From positions 1 through 64,000 of the forward strand of contig PUKZ01000104.1 of the NCBI GenBank assembly GCA_003550725.1: a stretch of DNA of 64,000 nt, written 5' to 3'. Shown piece by piece: positions 17,590 through 25,996 of the stretch. The stretch comes from Bacteroidales bacterium. GTDB taxonomy: Bacteria; Bacteroidota; Bacteroidia; Bacteroidales; UBA7960. Each line of letters starts with the position of its first letter. Positions within the stretch are counted from its first letter, which is position 1. The translations under genes and the position numbers were made by a program. Below the pieces are notes generated by a model that did no database searches, had not been told where the DNA came from, and worked only from the letters and a program-made list of their open reading frames with translations.

Positions 17590-18483
17590 TTACTTATCAA
17601 ACTTATCTTTAAATGACTTAAATCCTTTTCCAAGTATTTCATTGGCGTTTATAACCGTTACAAAAGCATCGGGATCAATTTTATTTATATAATCCTGTAA
17701 AATACCCATTTCACGACGATTTACATTTACGAAAATGATCCTTTTTTCTTCATTATTATACATCCCCTTACCTTCAATAAATGTACCTCCCCTGTTAATA
17801 TCAACAAGAATCTTTTTACTTATCTCTTCATATTGCTCAGATATTATAAATAAGGTCTTTTCATAATCTATACCTTCCAGTACCGTATCAATAACTTTAC
17901 CTGTAATAAATATAACTATCCATGAATAAAGCGGTATTTTCCAGTCGCCAAATGATATAAGACCAAATAATACTATAATGGCATCTACTATTATCAAAGA
18001 TTGCCCAACCGGTACCCTGGTATATTTTGACATAATCATCGCTATAATATCAGACCCTCCGGAAGTAGCCCTCGATTTAAATATCAAGCCCAAGCCCAAA
18101 CCTATAAGTACGCCGCCAAAAATACACGACAGTAATGCATCATCCTCTACAAGAGGAACACTACCCCACCAGTAAGACAAAAGATCAATAAACAGGGATG
18201 CAAGAATAAAACCCACAATAGTTTTAACACCAAACCGGGGGCCCAATACCTTTATGCCAATTATAGTTAAAGGTATATTAATAATCAAGCCCGTCAAACC
18301 AACAGGAGCTCCAATAAGGTGATGTAAAACAATGCCAATGCCATAAACACCCCCGGGAACAATCTTATAGGGAGTAATAAAAAAAACAAAGCCGGCTGCC
18401 AAAACAAAAGACCCAACTAATATGAGTGAATAAGAAATAAACCACTTTTTTGAGAAAACTTTCTCTTTTGATAAAAACGCCAT
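17590..18483 (-). CDS. YitT family membrane protein (DUF161 plus DUF2179)
   Basis: The 297-residue protein has about five or six transmembrane helices (DUF161-type; motif VPGGVYGIGIVLHH near residue 40 and SGGSDIIAMI near 145) and a C-terminal cytoplasmic DUF2179 domain (about 215-290, including KGMYNNEEKRIIFVNVNRRE). The family's transport role is not established. It is monocistronic on the minus strand, with a -7 element 42 bases before the ATG. Length is typical. Confidence 0.9.
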   Translation of the reverse strand: MAFLSKEKVFSKKWFISYSLILVGSFVLAAGFVFFITPYKIVPGGVYGIGIVLHHLIGAPVGLTGLIINIPLTIIGIKVLGPRFGVKTIVGFILASLFIDLLSYWWGSVPLVEDDALLSCIFGGVLIGLGLGLIFKSRATSGGSDIIAMIMSKYTRVPVGQSLIIVDAIIVLFGLISFGDWKIPLYSWIVIFITGKVIDTVLEGIDYEKTLFIISEQYEEISKKILVDINRGGTFIEGKGMYNNEEKRIIFVNVNRREMGILQDYINKIDPDAFVTVINANEILGKGFKSFKDKFDK

Positions 18484-18524
18484 TTTATAAAGTTTTAATT
18501 AATGAAGCCCTAAATTTGAAGCTG

Positions 18525-18532
18525 CAAATCTA
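18525..18532 (-). promoter_or_regulatory. Candidate -7 element for the yitT-like gene
   Basis: Read on the minus strand, TAGATTTG matches TAnnTTTG and lies 41 bases upstream of the start codon at 18483. Confidence 0.45.
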
Positions 18533-18680
18533 ATTAGTTTTATGATAAGTAAATCATTTTATAGTTAAATAACTGTTAGTAAAAATCACAAACCATAATT
18601 AGTTTATTTTGATAAAAACCAATCTAATTAAAAACTTTAAGGGTAAGAAAAAATCAAAAATATGAGTTATTAACAAACTA

Positions 18681-20093
18681 TCATTTTTCTTCTAAGTCGC
18701 GGCTGATTATTTCTTGAACCTGTTCTATTCCAATATGTTTGGCAATAATCTTTTTATTTTCGTCAAGCAAAAATACCAGCGGTATAGAATAAATATCATA
18801 TTTATCTCTAAAACCTGATTTGTTGCGGGCATCGTTAACGTTTACCCAATCATGCAAATTGTTTTTTTCAACATAATTCAACCATTTTTCACTGTCAGTC
18901 TGGGTGTTTACTGCAAATATTTTTAATCCATAGTTTTTATATTTTTCATATAAATCTTTCAATTTAGGTGTTTTTGTTTTGCAGTGCGGACATTCGGTAT
19001 CCCAAAAATATATTACTGTATATTTTGCTTCAACATCATGCAAATTTTTGGGAGATTTATCAGGAAGATACATTTTTATATCAGGAGCAGTCTTGCCTAT
19101 CAGGGTGGGTTTTAATCTTTTAGCACGTTCAATTATATTATTTAATCGATCATCATCAAGCCAAAAAACTTCTCCTGTTTTATAATAATTTTCAACTAAA
19201 TACACAAATACTGCATCAAGGCCCATAATTTGAGAACGTTCGTATTTATTTGTTAAAAACCATACAGTATATTCAAAAATTTCATTATTTCCCCTTGTAG
19301 AATCAATTATTCGGTCTGCCTCTCTCTTAACAGTATCAGGATGTTTTATCACAATATTTTCAAAATAATTTTTTAGTTTGGAATGATAAACAGGTGTACG
19401 TAAAATTCTCTCATCATCAAAATCTATATACTGCCAGTATTTTTTTTTATACTCACGGTAAGAAGCATCATGGTCGGGTTTACCGTCTTCTCCGACAACT
19501 GTTTCAGGCATAGGAATTTCACGGTGGTTTTTTAGAACCATACTAAAAACACAATCCGGAAACTTCTCTATGTGTGCTTCGCGCTTATCTTTAACTTCGT
19601 GATCAATTACCTCTGATTTTTCCCGTAACAGGTCTCTTCTCTCATCTGAAATTGAAGGATCATTAAGCTCTTGGCGAATAGGTCGTACTTCCTCACTTTT
19701 TTTTCTTATAAAACGGATATATTCATAAAACGAAGTGTTTTCAGGTGAATCTTTAAACTTAATGGTTTCTGTAAATCTATTTGCCTCAGCCTCAATTTCA
19801 AAATGCTGATTTTTGTCAATTATAACTTCAAAGTATTGATCATCCGGAAAAGCAATCATATACATACCACCCGGTAATCTTTCATCACCCGAAAAAACAA
19901 ACCTGCCATCACTGTCAACATCAACAGTGTCCTTTAAATATTGACGCTCTCCAAAATGATAAGCCAGGTAAGATGAAGTATCACTAATACCTTGAACTTG
20001 CACCTTTATTTCATGTCCCTTATTGGCACAAGAAACTGTTGAATGTAAAAATATCAATATTGATATTGTAATTTTACAGGTTTTTTTTAGCAT
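18681..20093 (-). CDS. TlpA-like thioredoxin-fold lipoprotein with DUF4369/DUF5106-like front
   Basis: The ORF track starts at 20189, but MLKKTCKITISILIFLHS at 20093 gives a signal peptide ending in a Cys (TVSC), so the lipoprotein start at 20093 (470 residues) is preferred. An N-terminal beta domain (about 25-120) resembles DUF4369, a helical middle matches DUF5106-type sequence, and the C-terminal thioredoxin fold carries CPHC in YFWDTECPHCKTKTP. It is probably a periplasmic thiol oxidoreductase. The CPHC pair differs from the CxPC of many TlpA proteins. It lies 16 bases after the DUF5063 gene, so both are likely co-transcribed. Confidence 0.85.
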   Translation of the reverse strand: MLKKTCKITISILIFLHSTVSCANKGHEIKVQVQGISDTSSYLAYHFGERQYLKDTVDVDSDGRFVFSGDERLPGGMYMIAFPDDQYFEVIIDKNQHFEIEAEANRFTETIKFKDSPENTSFYEYIRFIRKKSEEVRPIRQELNDPSISDERRDLLREKSEVIDHEVKDKREAHIEKFPDCVFSMVLKNHREIPMPETVVGEDGKPDHDASYREYKKKYWQYIDFDDERILRTPVYHSKLKNYFENIVIKHPDTVKREADRIIDSTRGNNEIFEYTVWFLTNKYERSQIMGLDAVFVYLVENYYKTGEVFWLDDDRLNNIIERAKRLKPTLIGKTAPDIKMYLPDKSPKNLHDVEAKYTVIYFWDTECPHCKTKTPKLKDLYEKYKNYGLKIFAVNTQTDSEKWLNYVEKNNLHDWVNVNDARNKSGFRDKYDIYSIPLVFLLDENKKIIAKHIGIEQVQEIISRDLEEK

Positions 20094-20109
20094 ATTTTTT
20101 ATTTTATAA

Positions 20110-20655
20110 TTAATAAAACAAATCATCATCGAAAAACTCATTATCATCCTCAATATTAAATTTAGTATGATGTATAGCTTTAAGTGCATTTATTACTTTT
20201 ATACCCCACCGGTTTTCATAAAGCAATTTTATTTGGGCTATGCTGTTTTCTTTTGCAAAGCTATTTTCTTTACGGTATAACCAAACGAAATCTTTCATAT
20301 CCTGGTAGATATCTGCCATGCATTCTGCCAGGCTTGCATTTTTAGCTTCATAATTGACATCAAGTATATAAAACAGATCTTTTTTATTAAATTTTTCTTT
20401 TAAAATCATAAATAAAGCCTGATACTGTTCTTCAGTAAGAAAACGCTCATTATAAGATGGGTCGTTGACATTTATCGAAGGTATAAGTCCTCCTTTAAGG
20501 TAAAGCAATGGTGCTACTTTATGAAAATATTCAAAAATATCCTCACAATCATACTCTTCAGCTTTATCAAAAAATAAACAATACTCATTGGCTACAGTAA
20601 ACATATCTATTACCTGTTTTGAAAAAAGCGGGTCATTTGAATAATTATCTGCCAT
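20110..20655 (-). CDS. DUF5063-family cytoplasmic protein
   Basis: The 181-residue acidic, helical protein has no signal peptide or membrane segment. Features such as EYCLFFDKAEEY near residue 28 and the Trp/Tyr-rich DFVWLYRKEN near 125 fit the DUF5063 family found in Bacteroidota; function is unknown. It ends in an acidic tail (NEFFDDDLFY). A -7 element sits 18 bases before the ATG. The TlpA-like lipoprotein gene follows closely, but no functional tie between a cytoplasmic DUF5063 protein and an exported thioredoxin is known to me. Confidence 0.7.
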   Translation of the reverse strand: MADNYSNDPLFSKQVIDMFTVANEYCLFFDKAEEYDCEDIFEYFHKVAPLLYLKGGLIPSINVNDPSYNERFLTEEQYQALFMILKEKFNKKDLFYILDVNYEAKNASLAECMADIYQDMKDFVWLYRKENSFAKENSIAQIKLLYENRWGIKVINALKAIHHTKFNIEDDNEFFDDDLFY

Positions 20656-20672
20656 ACATTACTTATTTTTTA

Positions 20673-20680
20673 CAAAGTTA
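20673..20680 (-). promoter_or_regulatory. Candidate -7 element for the DUF5063-tlpA transcript
   Basis: TAACTTTG on the minus strand fits the consensus and ends 17 bases upstream of the ATG at 20655, implying a leader of about ten bases. Confidence 0.5.
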
Positions 20681-20872
20681 TTTTATTTAACTAAAATTTT
20701 AATATTTTGCTCGCTTTCATTAGTAAAATATCAAGCCTTTATCTACCAAAGCTATATAAAAGTGAATGAAATTAGCCTTAGCGATTTAACAACAGCAGGG
20801 AATTTGTTTAAAATTTATAATATAGAATTAACGTATTACTTATAGCATCATTTTCTGTTTTCTTATTTTTTG

Positions 20873-20880
20873 TATTTTTG
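20873..20880 (+). promoter_or_regulatory. Candidate -7 element that decides the start of the lipid kinase gene
   Basis: TATTTTTG matches TAnnTTTG. The ORF-track start (TTG at 20878) lies inside this element, so it cannot be translated from this promoter. That supports the ATG at 20920. Confidence 0.5.
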
Positions 20881-20919
20881 CATCTTCTTATATGGAAAAA
20901 ACTGACAATCAGCAATAAA

Positions 20920-21864
20920 ATGAAGCTAGAGACTGAAAACCAATGGCTTGTTATAGTAAATCCAAATGCAGGTATTGGTAAATGCAGGCGTGATTGGAAT
21001 AATATCAGCAGCCTTCTTGATAAGCATCAAATAAATTATTACCCTGTTTTCACAAAAGAACCATTACATGCTATTGATTTGGTTGTTGAGTACGTTGGCA
21101 AAGGGTTTAAAAAAATTATTGTTGTGGGTGGCGACGGTACTATGAATGAGGTTATTAACGGCATTTTCAAACAAAAGCATGTACCTTCATCCCTGATCAC
21201 AACAGGCATGATTTCAGTAGGCACAGGCAATGATTGGGCACGTACATTCAACATACCTATCGACTATGAAAAAGCCATTAATATTATAAAAAAAGAAACT
21301 ACCATTTTGCAGGATGCCGGTATAATAAAGTACCAAAATTCTGAAAAACAGCAAACACGATATTTTATAAACATGGCAGGCCTGGGTTTTGATGGGCTTG
21401 TAGCACAAAAAACCAATTATGATAAACTACGTGGACGAGGTAATCCTTTATTATACCTTAAAAATATCTTTACATCATTATTTACCTTCAAATCTGCTGA
21501 TGCATCTATAGTTCTCGACAACAAAAATAAATTAAACTACAGGATTTTCAGTATTGGAATAGGTATTGGCAAATATAATGGTGGAGGAATGTTACAGGTG
21601 CCGAAAGCCCGGCCTGACAATGGCATTTTTGACATGACATTGATAAAGGAGTTGAGCCGCTGGTCAGTTATAGCTAGTTTAAAAAGACTTTATAACGGAA
21701 CAATAGGAAAACACAAAAAAGTTGAATTTTTATCAGGCAAATCAATACGCATTGAATCAAATCCCTCTATTTTGCTCGAAGCCGACGGAGAGTCATTAGG
21801 TCATTCTCCTATTGAGCTTAAAATAGTACCCAAAAGTGTAAGAGTAATAATAAATTATTTGTAA
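20920..21864 (+). CDS. Diacylglycerol/YegS-type lipid kinase
   Basis: Starting at the ATG (MKLETENQWLVIVNPNAG) the protein has 314 residues. The catalytic domain shows NPNAGIGK, the GGDGTMNEVINGI nucleotide-binding loop and GTGNDWART, the signature set of the DAGK catalytic family. The C-terminal beta domain contains ILLEADGESLG, which closes the fold. Such kinases phosphorylate diacylglycerol or related lipids at the inner face of the membrane using ATP. glyS begins about 20 bases downstream and may be co-transcribed. Confidence 0.92.
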   Translation: MKLETENQWLVIVNPNAGIGKCRRDWNNISSLLDKHQINYYPVFTKEPLHAIDLVVEYVGKGFKKIIVVGGDGTMNEVINGIFKQKHVPSSLITTGMISVGTGNDWARTFNIPIDYEKAINIIKKETTILQDAGIIKYQNSEKQQTRYFINMAGLGFDGLVAQKTNYDKLRGRGNPLLYLKNIFTSLFTFKSADASIVLDNKNKLNYRIFSIGIGIGKYNGGGMLQVPKARPDNGIFDMTLIKELSRWSVIASLKRLYNGTIGKHKKVEFLSGKSIRIESNPSILLEADGESLGHSPIELKIVPKSVRVIINYL

Positions 21865-21885
21865 TAAAAGGAATAATCATTGCAT

Positions 21886-23412
21886 ATGGCAAAAAATGAA
21901 GACATTTTTAAAAAAATAATTTCACATTGTAAAGAATATGGTTTTGTATATCCTTCAAGCGAGATTTATGACGGACTTGCCGCTGTTTATGATTATGGGC
22001 CTAATGGAGTGGAGCTAAAAAATAATATCCGTGATTATTGGTGGAAGTCGATGATACAACACCACGAAAATATAGTAGGGCTGGATGCAGCAATTTTTAT
22101 GCATCCTACTGTATGGAAAGCTTCAGGCCACGTTGATGCATTTAAAGACCCGCTAATTGACAATAAAGACTCAAAAAAACGTTACCGGGCTGATGTGCTT
22201 ATTGAAGAACATATTTCAAAGCTTGAAGAAAAAATAAACAAAGAGATTAAAAAAGCAAAAAAACGATTCGGTGAAAAGTTTGATGAAAAAACTTTTAGAG
22301 AAACTAATCAAAGAGTCATTGATAATCAAAAAAAAATAGATGATATCAATAAACGGTTTGCAGATTTAATCAATAATAATGATCTGCAAGGGCTTCGTTC
22401 GTTAATTGATGAATTGCAAATTGCATGCCCGGTTTCAGGTTCACGTAACTGGACTGATGTCAGGCAGTTTAATCTAATGTTCTCAACACAAATGGGGTCT
22501 TTGAGTGATGATGCCAGCTCAATTTACCTTAGGCCGGAAACTGCACAAGGTATTTTTGTAAATTATCTTAATGTTCAAAAAACCAGCCGGAAAAAGTTGC
22601 CATTTGGTATTGCGCAGATCGGAAAAGCTTTTAGAAACGAGATTGTTGCCCGCCAGTTTATCTTCAGAATGAGAGAGTTTGAACAAATGGAAATGCAATA
22701 TTTCGTTAAGCCGGGCGATGAAAAAGAATGGTATGAGTACTGGAAAAATCAACGAGTGAGGTGGCATTTGGCTTTAGGCATACCAAACGATAAATTCAGG
22801 CTTCATGACCACGATAAACTTGCACATTATGCCAATGCCGCTCTTGATATTGAGTATGAGTTCCCATTCGGCTTTAAAGAAGTTGAAGGGGTACATTCCC
22901 GCACCGATTACGATCTGAGTGCACATCAAAATTTTTCCGGTAAAAAACTGCAATATTACGACCCCGATACCAGGGAAAGTTTTGTTCCTTACGTTGTAGA
23001 AACATCAATTGGTTTGGATCGCATGTTTCTTGCCATACTGGCAAACTCTTATTGTGAAGAAACATTGGAGGATGGCTCTCAACGAACAGTCTTGAAAATA
23101 CCGCCGCTAGTAGCTCCTATAAAATTAACCGTTTTGCCATTGACCAAAAAAGACGGATTGCCTGAAAAAGCAAGAGAAATCATGGATAATATCAAATACG
23201 ATTTCATGTGCCAATACGACGAAAAAGATGCTATAGGGCGCCGCTACAGAAGACAAGATGCCATAGGAACTCCTTATTGTATAACTGTTGACCATCAAAC
23301 CCTAGAAGACAATTCAGTAACTATACGCGAGCGAGATTCTATGCAACAGGACAGGATTAAAATAGAAAACATTTCAGAAATCGTTAATAAAAAAATAAAT
23401 CCCAGGCTTTAA
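21886..23412 (+). CDS. glyS: Glycyl-tRNA synthetase, single-chain (alpha2) type
   Basis: The ORF track starts at TTG 21880; the ATG at 21886 (MAKNEDIFKKI), preceded by AAAGG, is the natural start (508 residues). Class II motifs are present: GPNGVELKNNI near the front, GSRNWTDVRQFN, LRPETAQGIFVNY, MREFEQMEMQYFV and the ATP-binding ETSIGLDRMFLA. A lysine-rich coiled-coil insertion at about residues 105-165 replaces a compact insertion. The C-terminal anticodon-binding domain follows. It charges tRNA-Gly and is related to the eukaryotic/archaeal-type enzyme, not the alpha2beta2 form. Confidence 0.97.
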   Translation: MAKNEDIFKKIISHCKEYGFVYPSSEIYDGLAAVYDYGPNGVELKNNIRDYWWKSMIQHHENIVGLDAAIFMHPTVWKASGHVDAFKDPLIDNKDSKKRYRADVLIEEHISKLEEKINKEIKKAKKRFGEKFDEKTFRETNQRVIDNQKKIDDINKRFADLINNNDLQGLRSLIDELQIACPVSGSRNWTDVRQFNLMFSTQMGSLSDDASSIYLRPETAQGIFVNYLNVQKTSRKKLPFGIAQIGKAFRNEIVARQFIFRMREFEQMEMQYFVKPGDEKEWYEYWKNQRVRWHLALGIPNDKFRLHDHDKLAHYANAALDIEYEFPFGFKEVEGVHSRTDYDLSAHQNFSGKKLQYYDPDTRESFVPYVVETSIGLDRMFLAILANSYCEETLEDGSQRTVLKIPPLVAPIKLTVLPLTKKDGLPEKAREIMDNIKYDFMCQYDEKDAIGRRYRRQDAIGTPYCITVDHQTLEDNSVTIRERDSMQQDRIKIENISEIVNKKINPRL

Positions 23413-23488
23413 GTTGCATTTAGTGTAATCAAACTTTTTAACAATACTTTCAGAAGAATAATCTATACTATCATTTAGCCACCAGTAT

Positions 23489-24052
23489 CTACTTAGTATT
23501 AAATAAATTCATGGTTCTATCAATACCAATAGTACCAAAGCTTATAATCATATCCCCGGCTGTTTTTATTTTTGTTTTAATAGTTTCCAGCTCTTCATTT
23601 TCCCATTTTCCAAGCACATATTTTACCTGGAATCCCCTGGAAAATTCATTCCCAATTCCGAATCTCAAACGGGGAAAACTGTTGTGCCCAATCATTTCAA
23701 TAATACTTGCAAGTCCATTATGCCCGCCGTCTCCGCCTTTTGGCCTCATTCTTAATGTTCCCAAAGGCAAGGATACATCATCAACCACAACCAATATTTT
23801 GTCTGGTGTAAGCTTCTCTTTTTCAAGCCAGTAATTTACTGCCCGCCCACTGCGATTCATATAAGTTGAGGGTTTTATCATAGTAAAAATCCGGCTCTTA
23901 TAATTAAAAACAGCTTTATCACCATACCTGGCAGGTTCAAACGCTGTGTCAAATCGTGAAGCCAGATCATCTAAAACCATAAATCCTATATTATGACGAG
24001 TACCATCATAATCAGGTCCGATATTTCCCAATCCTGCAATAAGATATTTCAA
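23489..24052 (-). CDS. pth: Peptidyl-tRNA hydrolase
   Basis: The 187-residue protein shows the family signature GLGNIGPDYDGTRHNIGF with the catalytic His in TRHN, then KPSTYMNRSG and DDVSLPLGTLRMRPKGGDGG with HNGL. It cleaves peptidyl-tRNA released by aborted translation. The start codon is TTG: no in-frame ATG lies upstream, and the frame begins right where the family does (MKYLIAGLGN). It follows rplY by 114 bases on the same strand; the rplY-pth pairing is common in bacteria and suggests co-transcription. Confidence 0.96.
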   Translation of the reverse strand: MKYLIAGLGNIGPDYDGTRHNIGFMVLDDLASRFDTAFEPARYGDKAVFNYKSRIFTMIKPSTYMNRSGRAVNYWLEKEKLTPDKILVVVDDVSLPLGTLRMRPKGGDGGHNGLASIIEMIGHNSFPRLRFGIGNEFSRGFQVKYVLGKWENEELETIKTKIKTAGDMIISFGTIGIDRTMNLFNTK

Positions 24053-24166
24053 AACATATAATTTTTTTGATCAGGAAAAAATTTATAAATAAACTAAACA
24101 ATATGTTTAACTATTTTACCGGAACTCGCAAAACATTTGTTTTCATAATAGAATCATAAAAAACCT

Positions 24167-24838
24167 TTACTCAGAAGATTCATCTTTGGTTGCTCCTTCT
24201 TCACCTTCACCCTCTTTGCCCTCTTCTTCGGCAGCCTCTTCTGCTTCTGCTTCTGCTTCTAATTCTTCTTCACCGGGTTCCATACCAATAGCAGATGCAC
24301 GTGTGGTTTTGATGATAACTATAACAGATTCGGGATAGTTAAGAAACTCAATATTTTTATGATCAAGCGAACTTACCTTAACAGTATCGCCAATATCAAG
24401 ATTAGAAATATCTATAGTAATGTAATCGGGAAGATCTTTAGGTAAAGCTTTTGCTCTTAATTTACGCAATAGAAGATGCAACTTACCTCCCTGCAGCAAA
24501 CCGGGAGCATCGCCTTCCAACTTAACCGGGATATCAATTTTGACCGGTTTATCAGGAAATATCTCCAAAAAGTCAGCATGTAATATCTTGTCGGTAACAG
24601 GGTGAAACTGCGCATCCTGTAAAATTGCATCATATGCTTTACCGTTTAAATCAATTTTCACAAGACAAGAATCGGGAGTATAAACCAAATCCCTGAAATT
24701 TAACTCATTGGTGTAAAAATGCAGTTGTTCTTTACCACCATAAATAACACAAGGAATAAGCCCCTGCTTACGCTTTTCTTTAGCATCTTTTTTCCCTACG
24801 TTCTCCCGGAAAGAACCGCTAATAGATACTGTTTTCAT
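24167..24838 (-). CDS. rplY: 50S ribosomal protein L25/general stress protein Ctc
   Basis: The 223-residue protein has the L25 5S-rRNA-binding domain (residues 1-90; SGSFRENVGKKDAKEKRKQG, VIYGGKEQ) and the CTC beta domain (about 95-180). It ends in an acidic low-complexity tail of about 35 residues, nearly all Glu and Ala. It binds 5S rRNA in the central protuberance. A -7 element lies about 70 bases upstream, and pth follows. The Glu tail is typical of the longer Ctc form, though its use is unknown. Confidence 0.95.
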   Translation of the reverse strand: MKTVSISGSFRENVGKKDAKEKRKQGLIPCVIYGGKEQLHFYTNELNFRDLVYTPDSCLVKIDLNGKAYDAILQDAQFHPVTDKILHADFLEIFPDKPVKIDIPVKLEGDAPGLLQGGKLHLLLRKLRAKALPKDLPDYITIDISNLDIGDTVKVSSLDHKNIEFLNYPESVIVIIKTTRASAIGMEPGEEELEAEAEAEEAAEEEGKEGEGEEGATKDESSE

Positions 24839-24908
24839 ATTTTTAATAAATTTTTGATTAATAATTACGGAAATAAATAAATCCGGTTAAATTTTCCTTA
24901 AAGGATGG

Positions 24909-24916
24909 CAAAGATA
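24909..24916 (-). promoter_or_regulatory. Candidate -7 element for rplY-pth
   Basis: TATCTTTG followed by C on the minus strand is an exact TAnnTTTG match and lies 71 bases before the rplY ATG. Confidence 0.55.
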
Positions 24917-24971
24917 CAACTTTAAAAGAAACTATCACTAAAGTTTTTTAATTAAAATCAACACTCTCCCA

Positions 24972-25014
24972 ATAAAAAATTGCCCGGTTGGTTCCTGCGA
25001 GCTCGCAAACCGGG
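24972..25014 (-). terminator. Intrinsic terminator, GC-rich hairpin plus T tract, after the DUF4168 gene
   Basis: CCCGGTT (24983-24989) pairs with AACCGGG (25008-25014). Inside lies the 12-base perfect palindrome TGCGAGCTCGCA. On the minus strand the stem is followed by CAATTTTTTATT, the expected T tract. It would end the DUF4168 transcript before the rplY promoter. Confidence 0.75.
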
Positions 25015-25046
25015 GTATTATCTAAGTTATTAATTACATTAATAAT

Positions 25047-25103
25047 TTGCCCTGTATAACATATCTTACCTATCCGGTAATAATTTTGTATTATACAGGG
25101 CAA
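25047..25103. repeat. 13-bp perfect inverted repeat with inner hairpin
   Basis: TTGCCCTGTATAA (25047-25059) is exactly complementary to TTATACAGGGCAA (25091-25103). The 31-base loop itself contains TTACC/GGTAA (25066-25070, 25076-25080). It lies between the DUF4168 stop and the terminator at 24972-25014. It may be a second terminator, a 3'-end processing signal or a dispersed repeat. Confidence 0.5.
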
Positions 25104-25235
25104 TGTTAATAAAGAAAATGTAAATTTTTGAAGCAATTAAATGCCAGAAATAATTTCCTCAACAAAAAACTAGCTGCTAATAAATAGCAATTAATTTCTG
25201 CTTACTATTAAGGTTTAAAAACCAAGCAAATATTT

Positions 25236-25712
25236 CTATCGCATTAATTCATTTACCCTTTGCTGTATTTCAGGGTCTTGTTGATAGGCCATCATAATCT
25301 CTTCATATTCCTGATAAGACAGCCCTGCACCTTCAATCGCTTCCTGCACTTCCCTGTCGCCTTCTTCCTGCACACGATTAATCGCTTGCATAGCGTTGTC
25401 AAATGCTTCTTCTTCTTCAGCTGTTGCTTCCATTTCAGCCTCCGGATTCTGCATAGCTTCAAACATCTGGTTGAATTCCTCTACAGTAAGCCCTTCCCCC
25501 TCAATAGCTTCAACCATATTTTGTTGATTCTGCTGCTGAATTACCTGTACTTCTTGTGCAGCTTCTGCAAACATTTCCAGTTCCTCATCAGAGAAATCTG
25601 TACGTACTTCGCGTTCAGGCATTTGCTGTTGCTGAGCAGCAGCACTAAAAACGAAAGCAAATACAAATAAAAATGCTAACAGATTGTGAATTTTACTTTT
25701 TGTTTTAAACAT
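25236..25712 (-). CDS. Exported DUF4168-type protein with internal duplication
   Basis: The 158-residue protein has a signal peptide (LLAFLFVFAFVFSAAA, cleavage near AAAQ) and a Gln/Glu-rich helical body. Two units match each other: EAIEGEGLTVEEFNQMF near residue 68 and EAIEGAGLSYQEYEEIM near 122, each followed by an AMQNP/AYQQDP turn, so the DUF4168-like motif is duplicated. Its role is unknown; it should be periplasmic. It is transcribed alone with a terminator region behind it. The plus-strand ORF 25260-25670 is a shadow. Confidence 0.75.
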   Translation of the reverse strand: MFKTKSKIHNLLAFLFVFAFVFSAAAQQQQMPEREVRTDFSDEELEMFAEAAQEVQVIQQQNQQNMVEAIEGEGLTVEEFNQMFEAMQNPEAEMEATAEEEEAFDNAMQAINRVQEEGDREVQEAIEGAGLSYQEYEEIMMAYQQDPEIQQRVNELMR

Positions 25713-25910
25713 AAATCTTAAAGTTTTGTTTTAAAAATTAATACGTTAAATACAAAGTTGTAAAAAAAATACTAGACAAACAAACTTTTATTATTATCTA
25801 TCAACTTAATAAAATAATTAAATCCTGCTTTACCTTGTAAGCAAGGTATTGCAAATCCTGCTTAAATTAATTTAACATAAAATATAATCATTACCAGTTA
25901 ATTAAACAAA

Positions 25911-25948
25911 AAAAACTGCCTTATCCGGTAAACGGACAGACAGTTTTT
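25911..25948 (-). terminator. Intrinsic terminator after rpsA
   Basis: AAAAACTG (25911-25918) pairs with CAGTTTTT (25941-25948), with an inner TCCG/CGGA stem (25924-25927, 25933-25936). On the minus strand the hairpin ends in a run of eight T. It lies about 50 bases after the rpsA stop. Confidence 0.75.
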
Positions 25949-25996
25949 ATTGAAAATAATTTTTATTTATTCTTTTAAATTAATTAAACTGCTTTT

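Noticed and set aside
17439-17642. 67-residue minus-strand ORF between usp and the yitT-like gene
   Set aside because: It overlaps the conserved C-terminus of the yitT-like gene in another frame and crosses the hairpin between convergent genes.
24948-25136. 62-residue minus-strand ORF in the rplY-DUF4168 gap
   Set aside because: It spans two strong hairpins and a terminator, and has no family resemblance.
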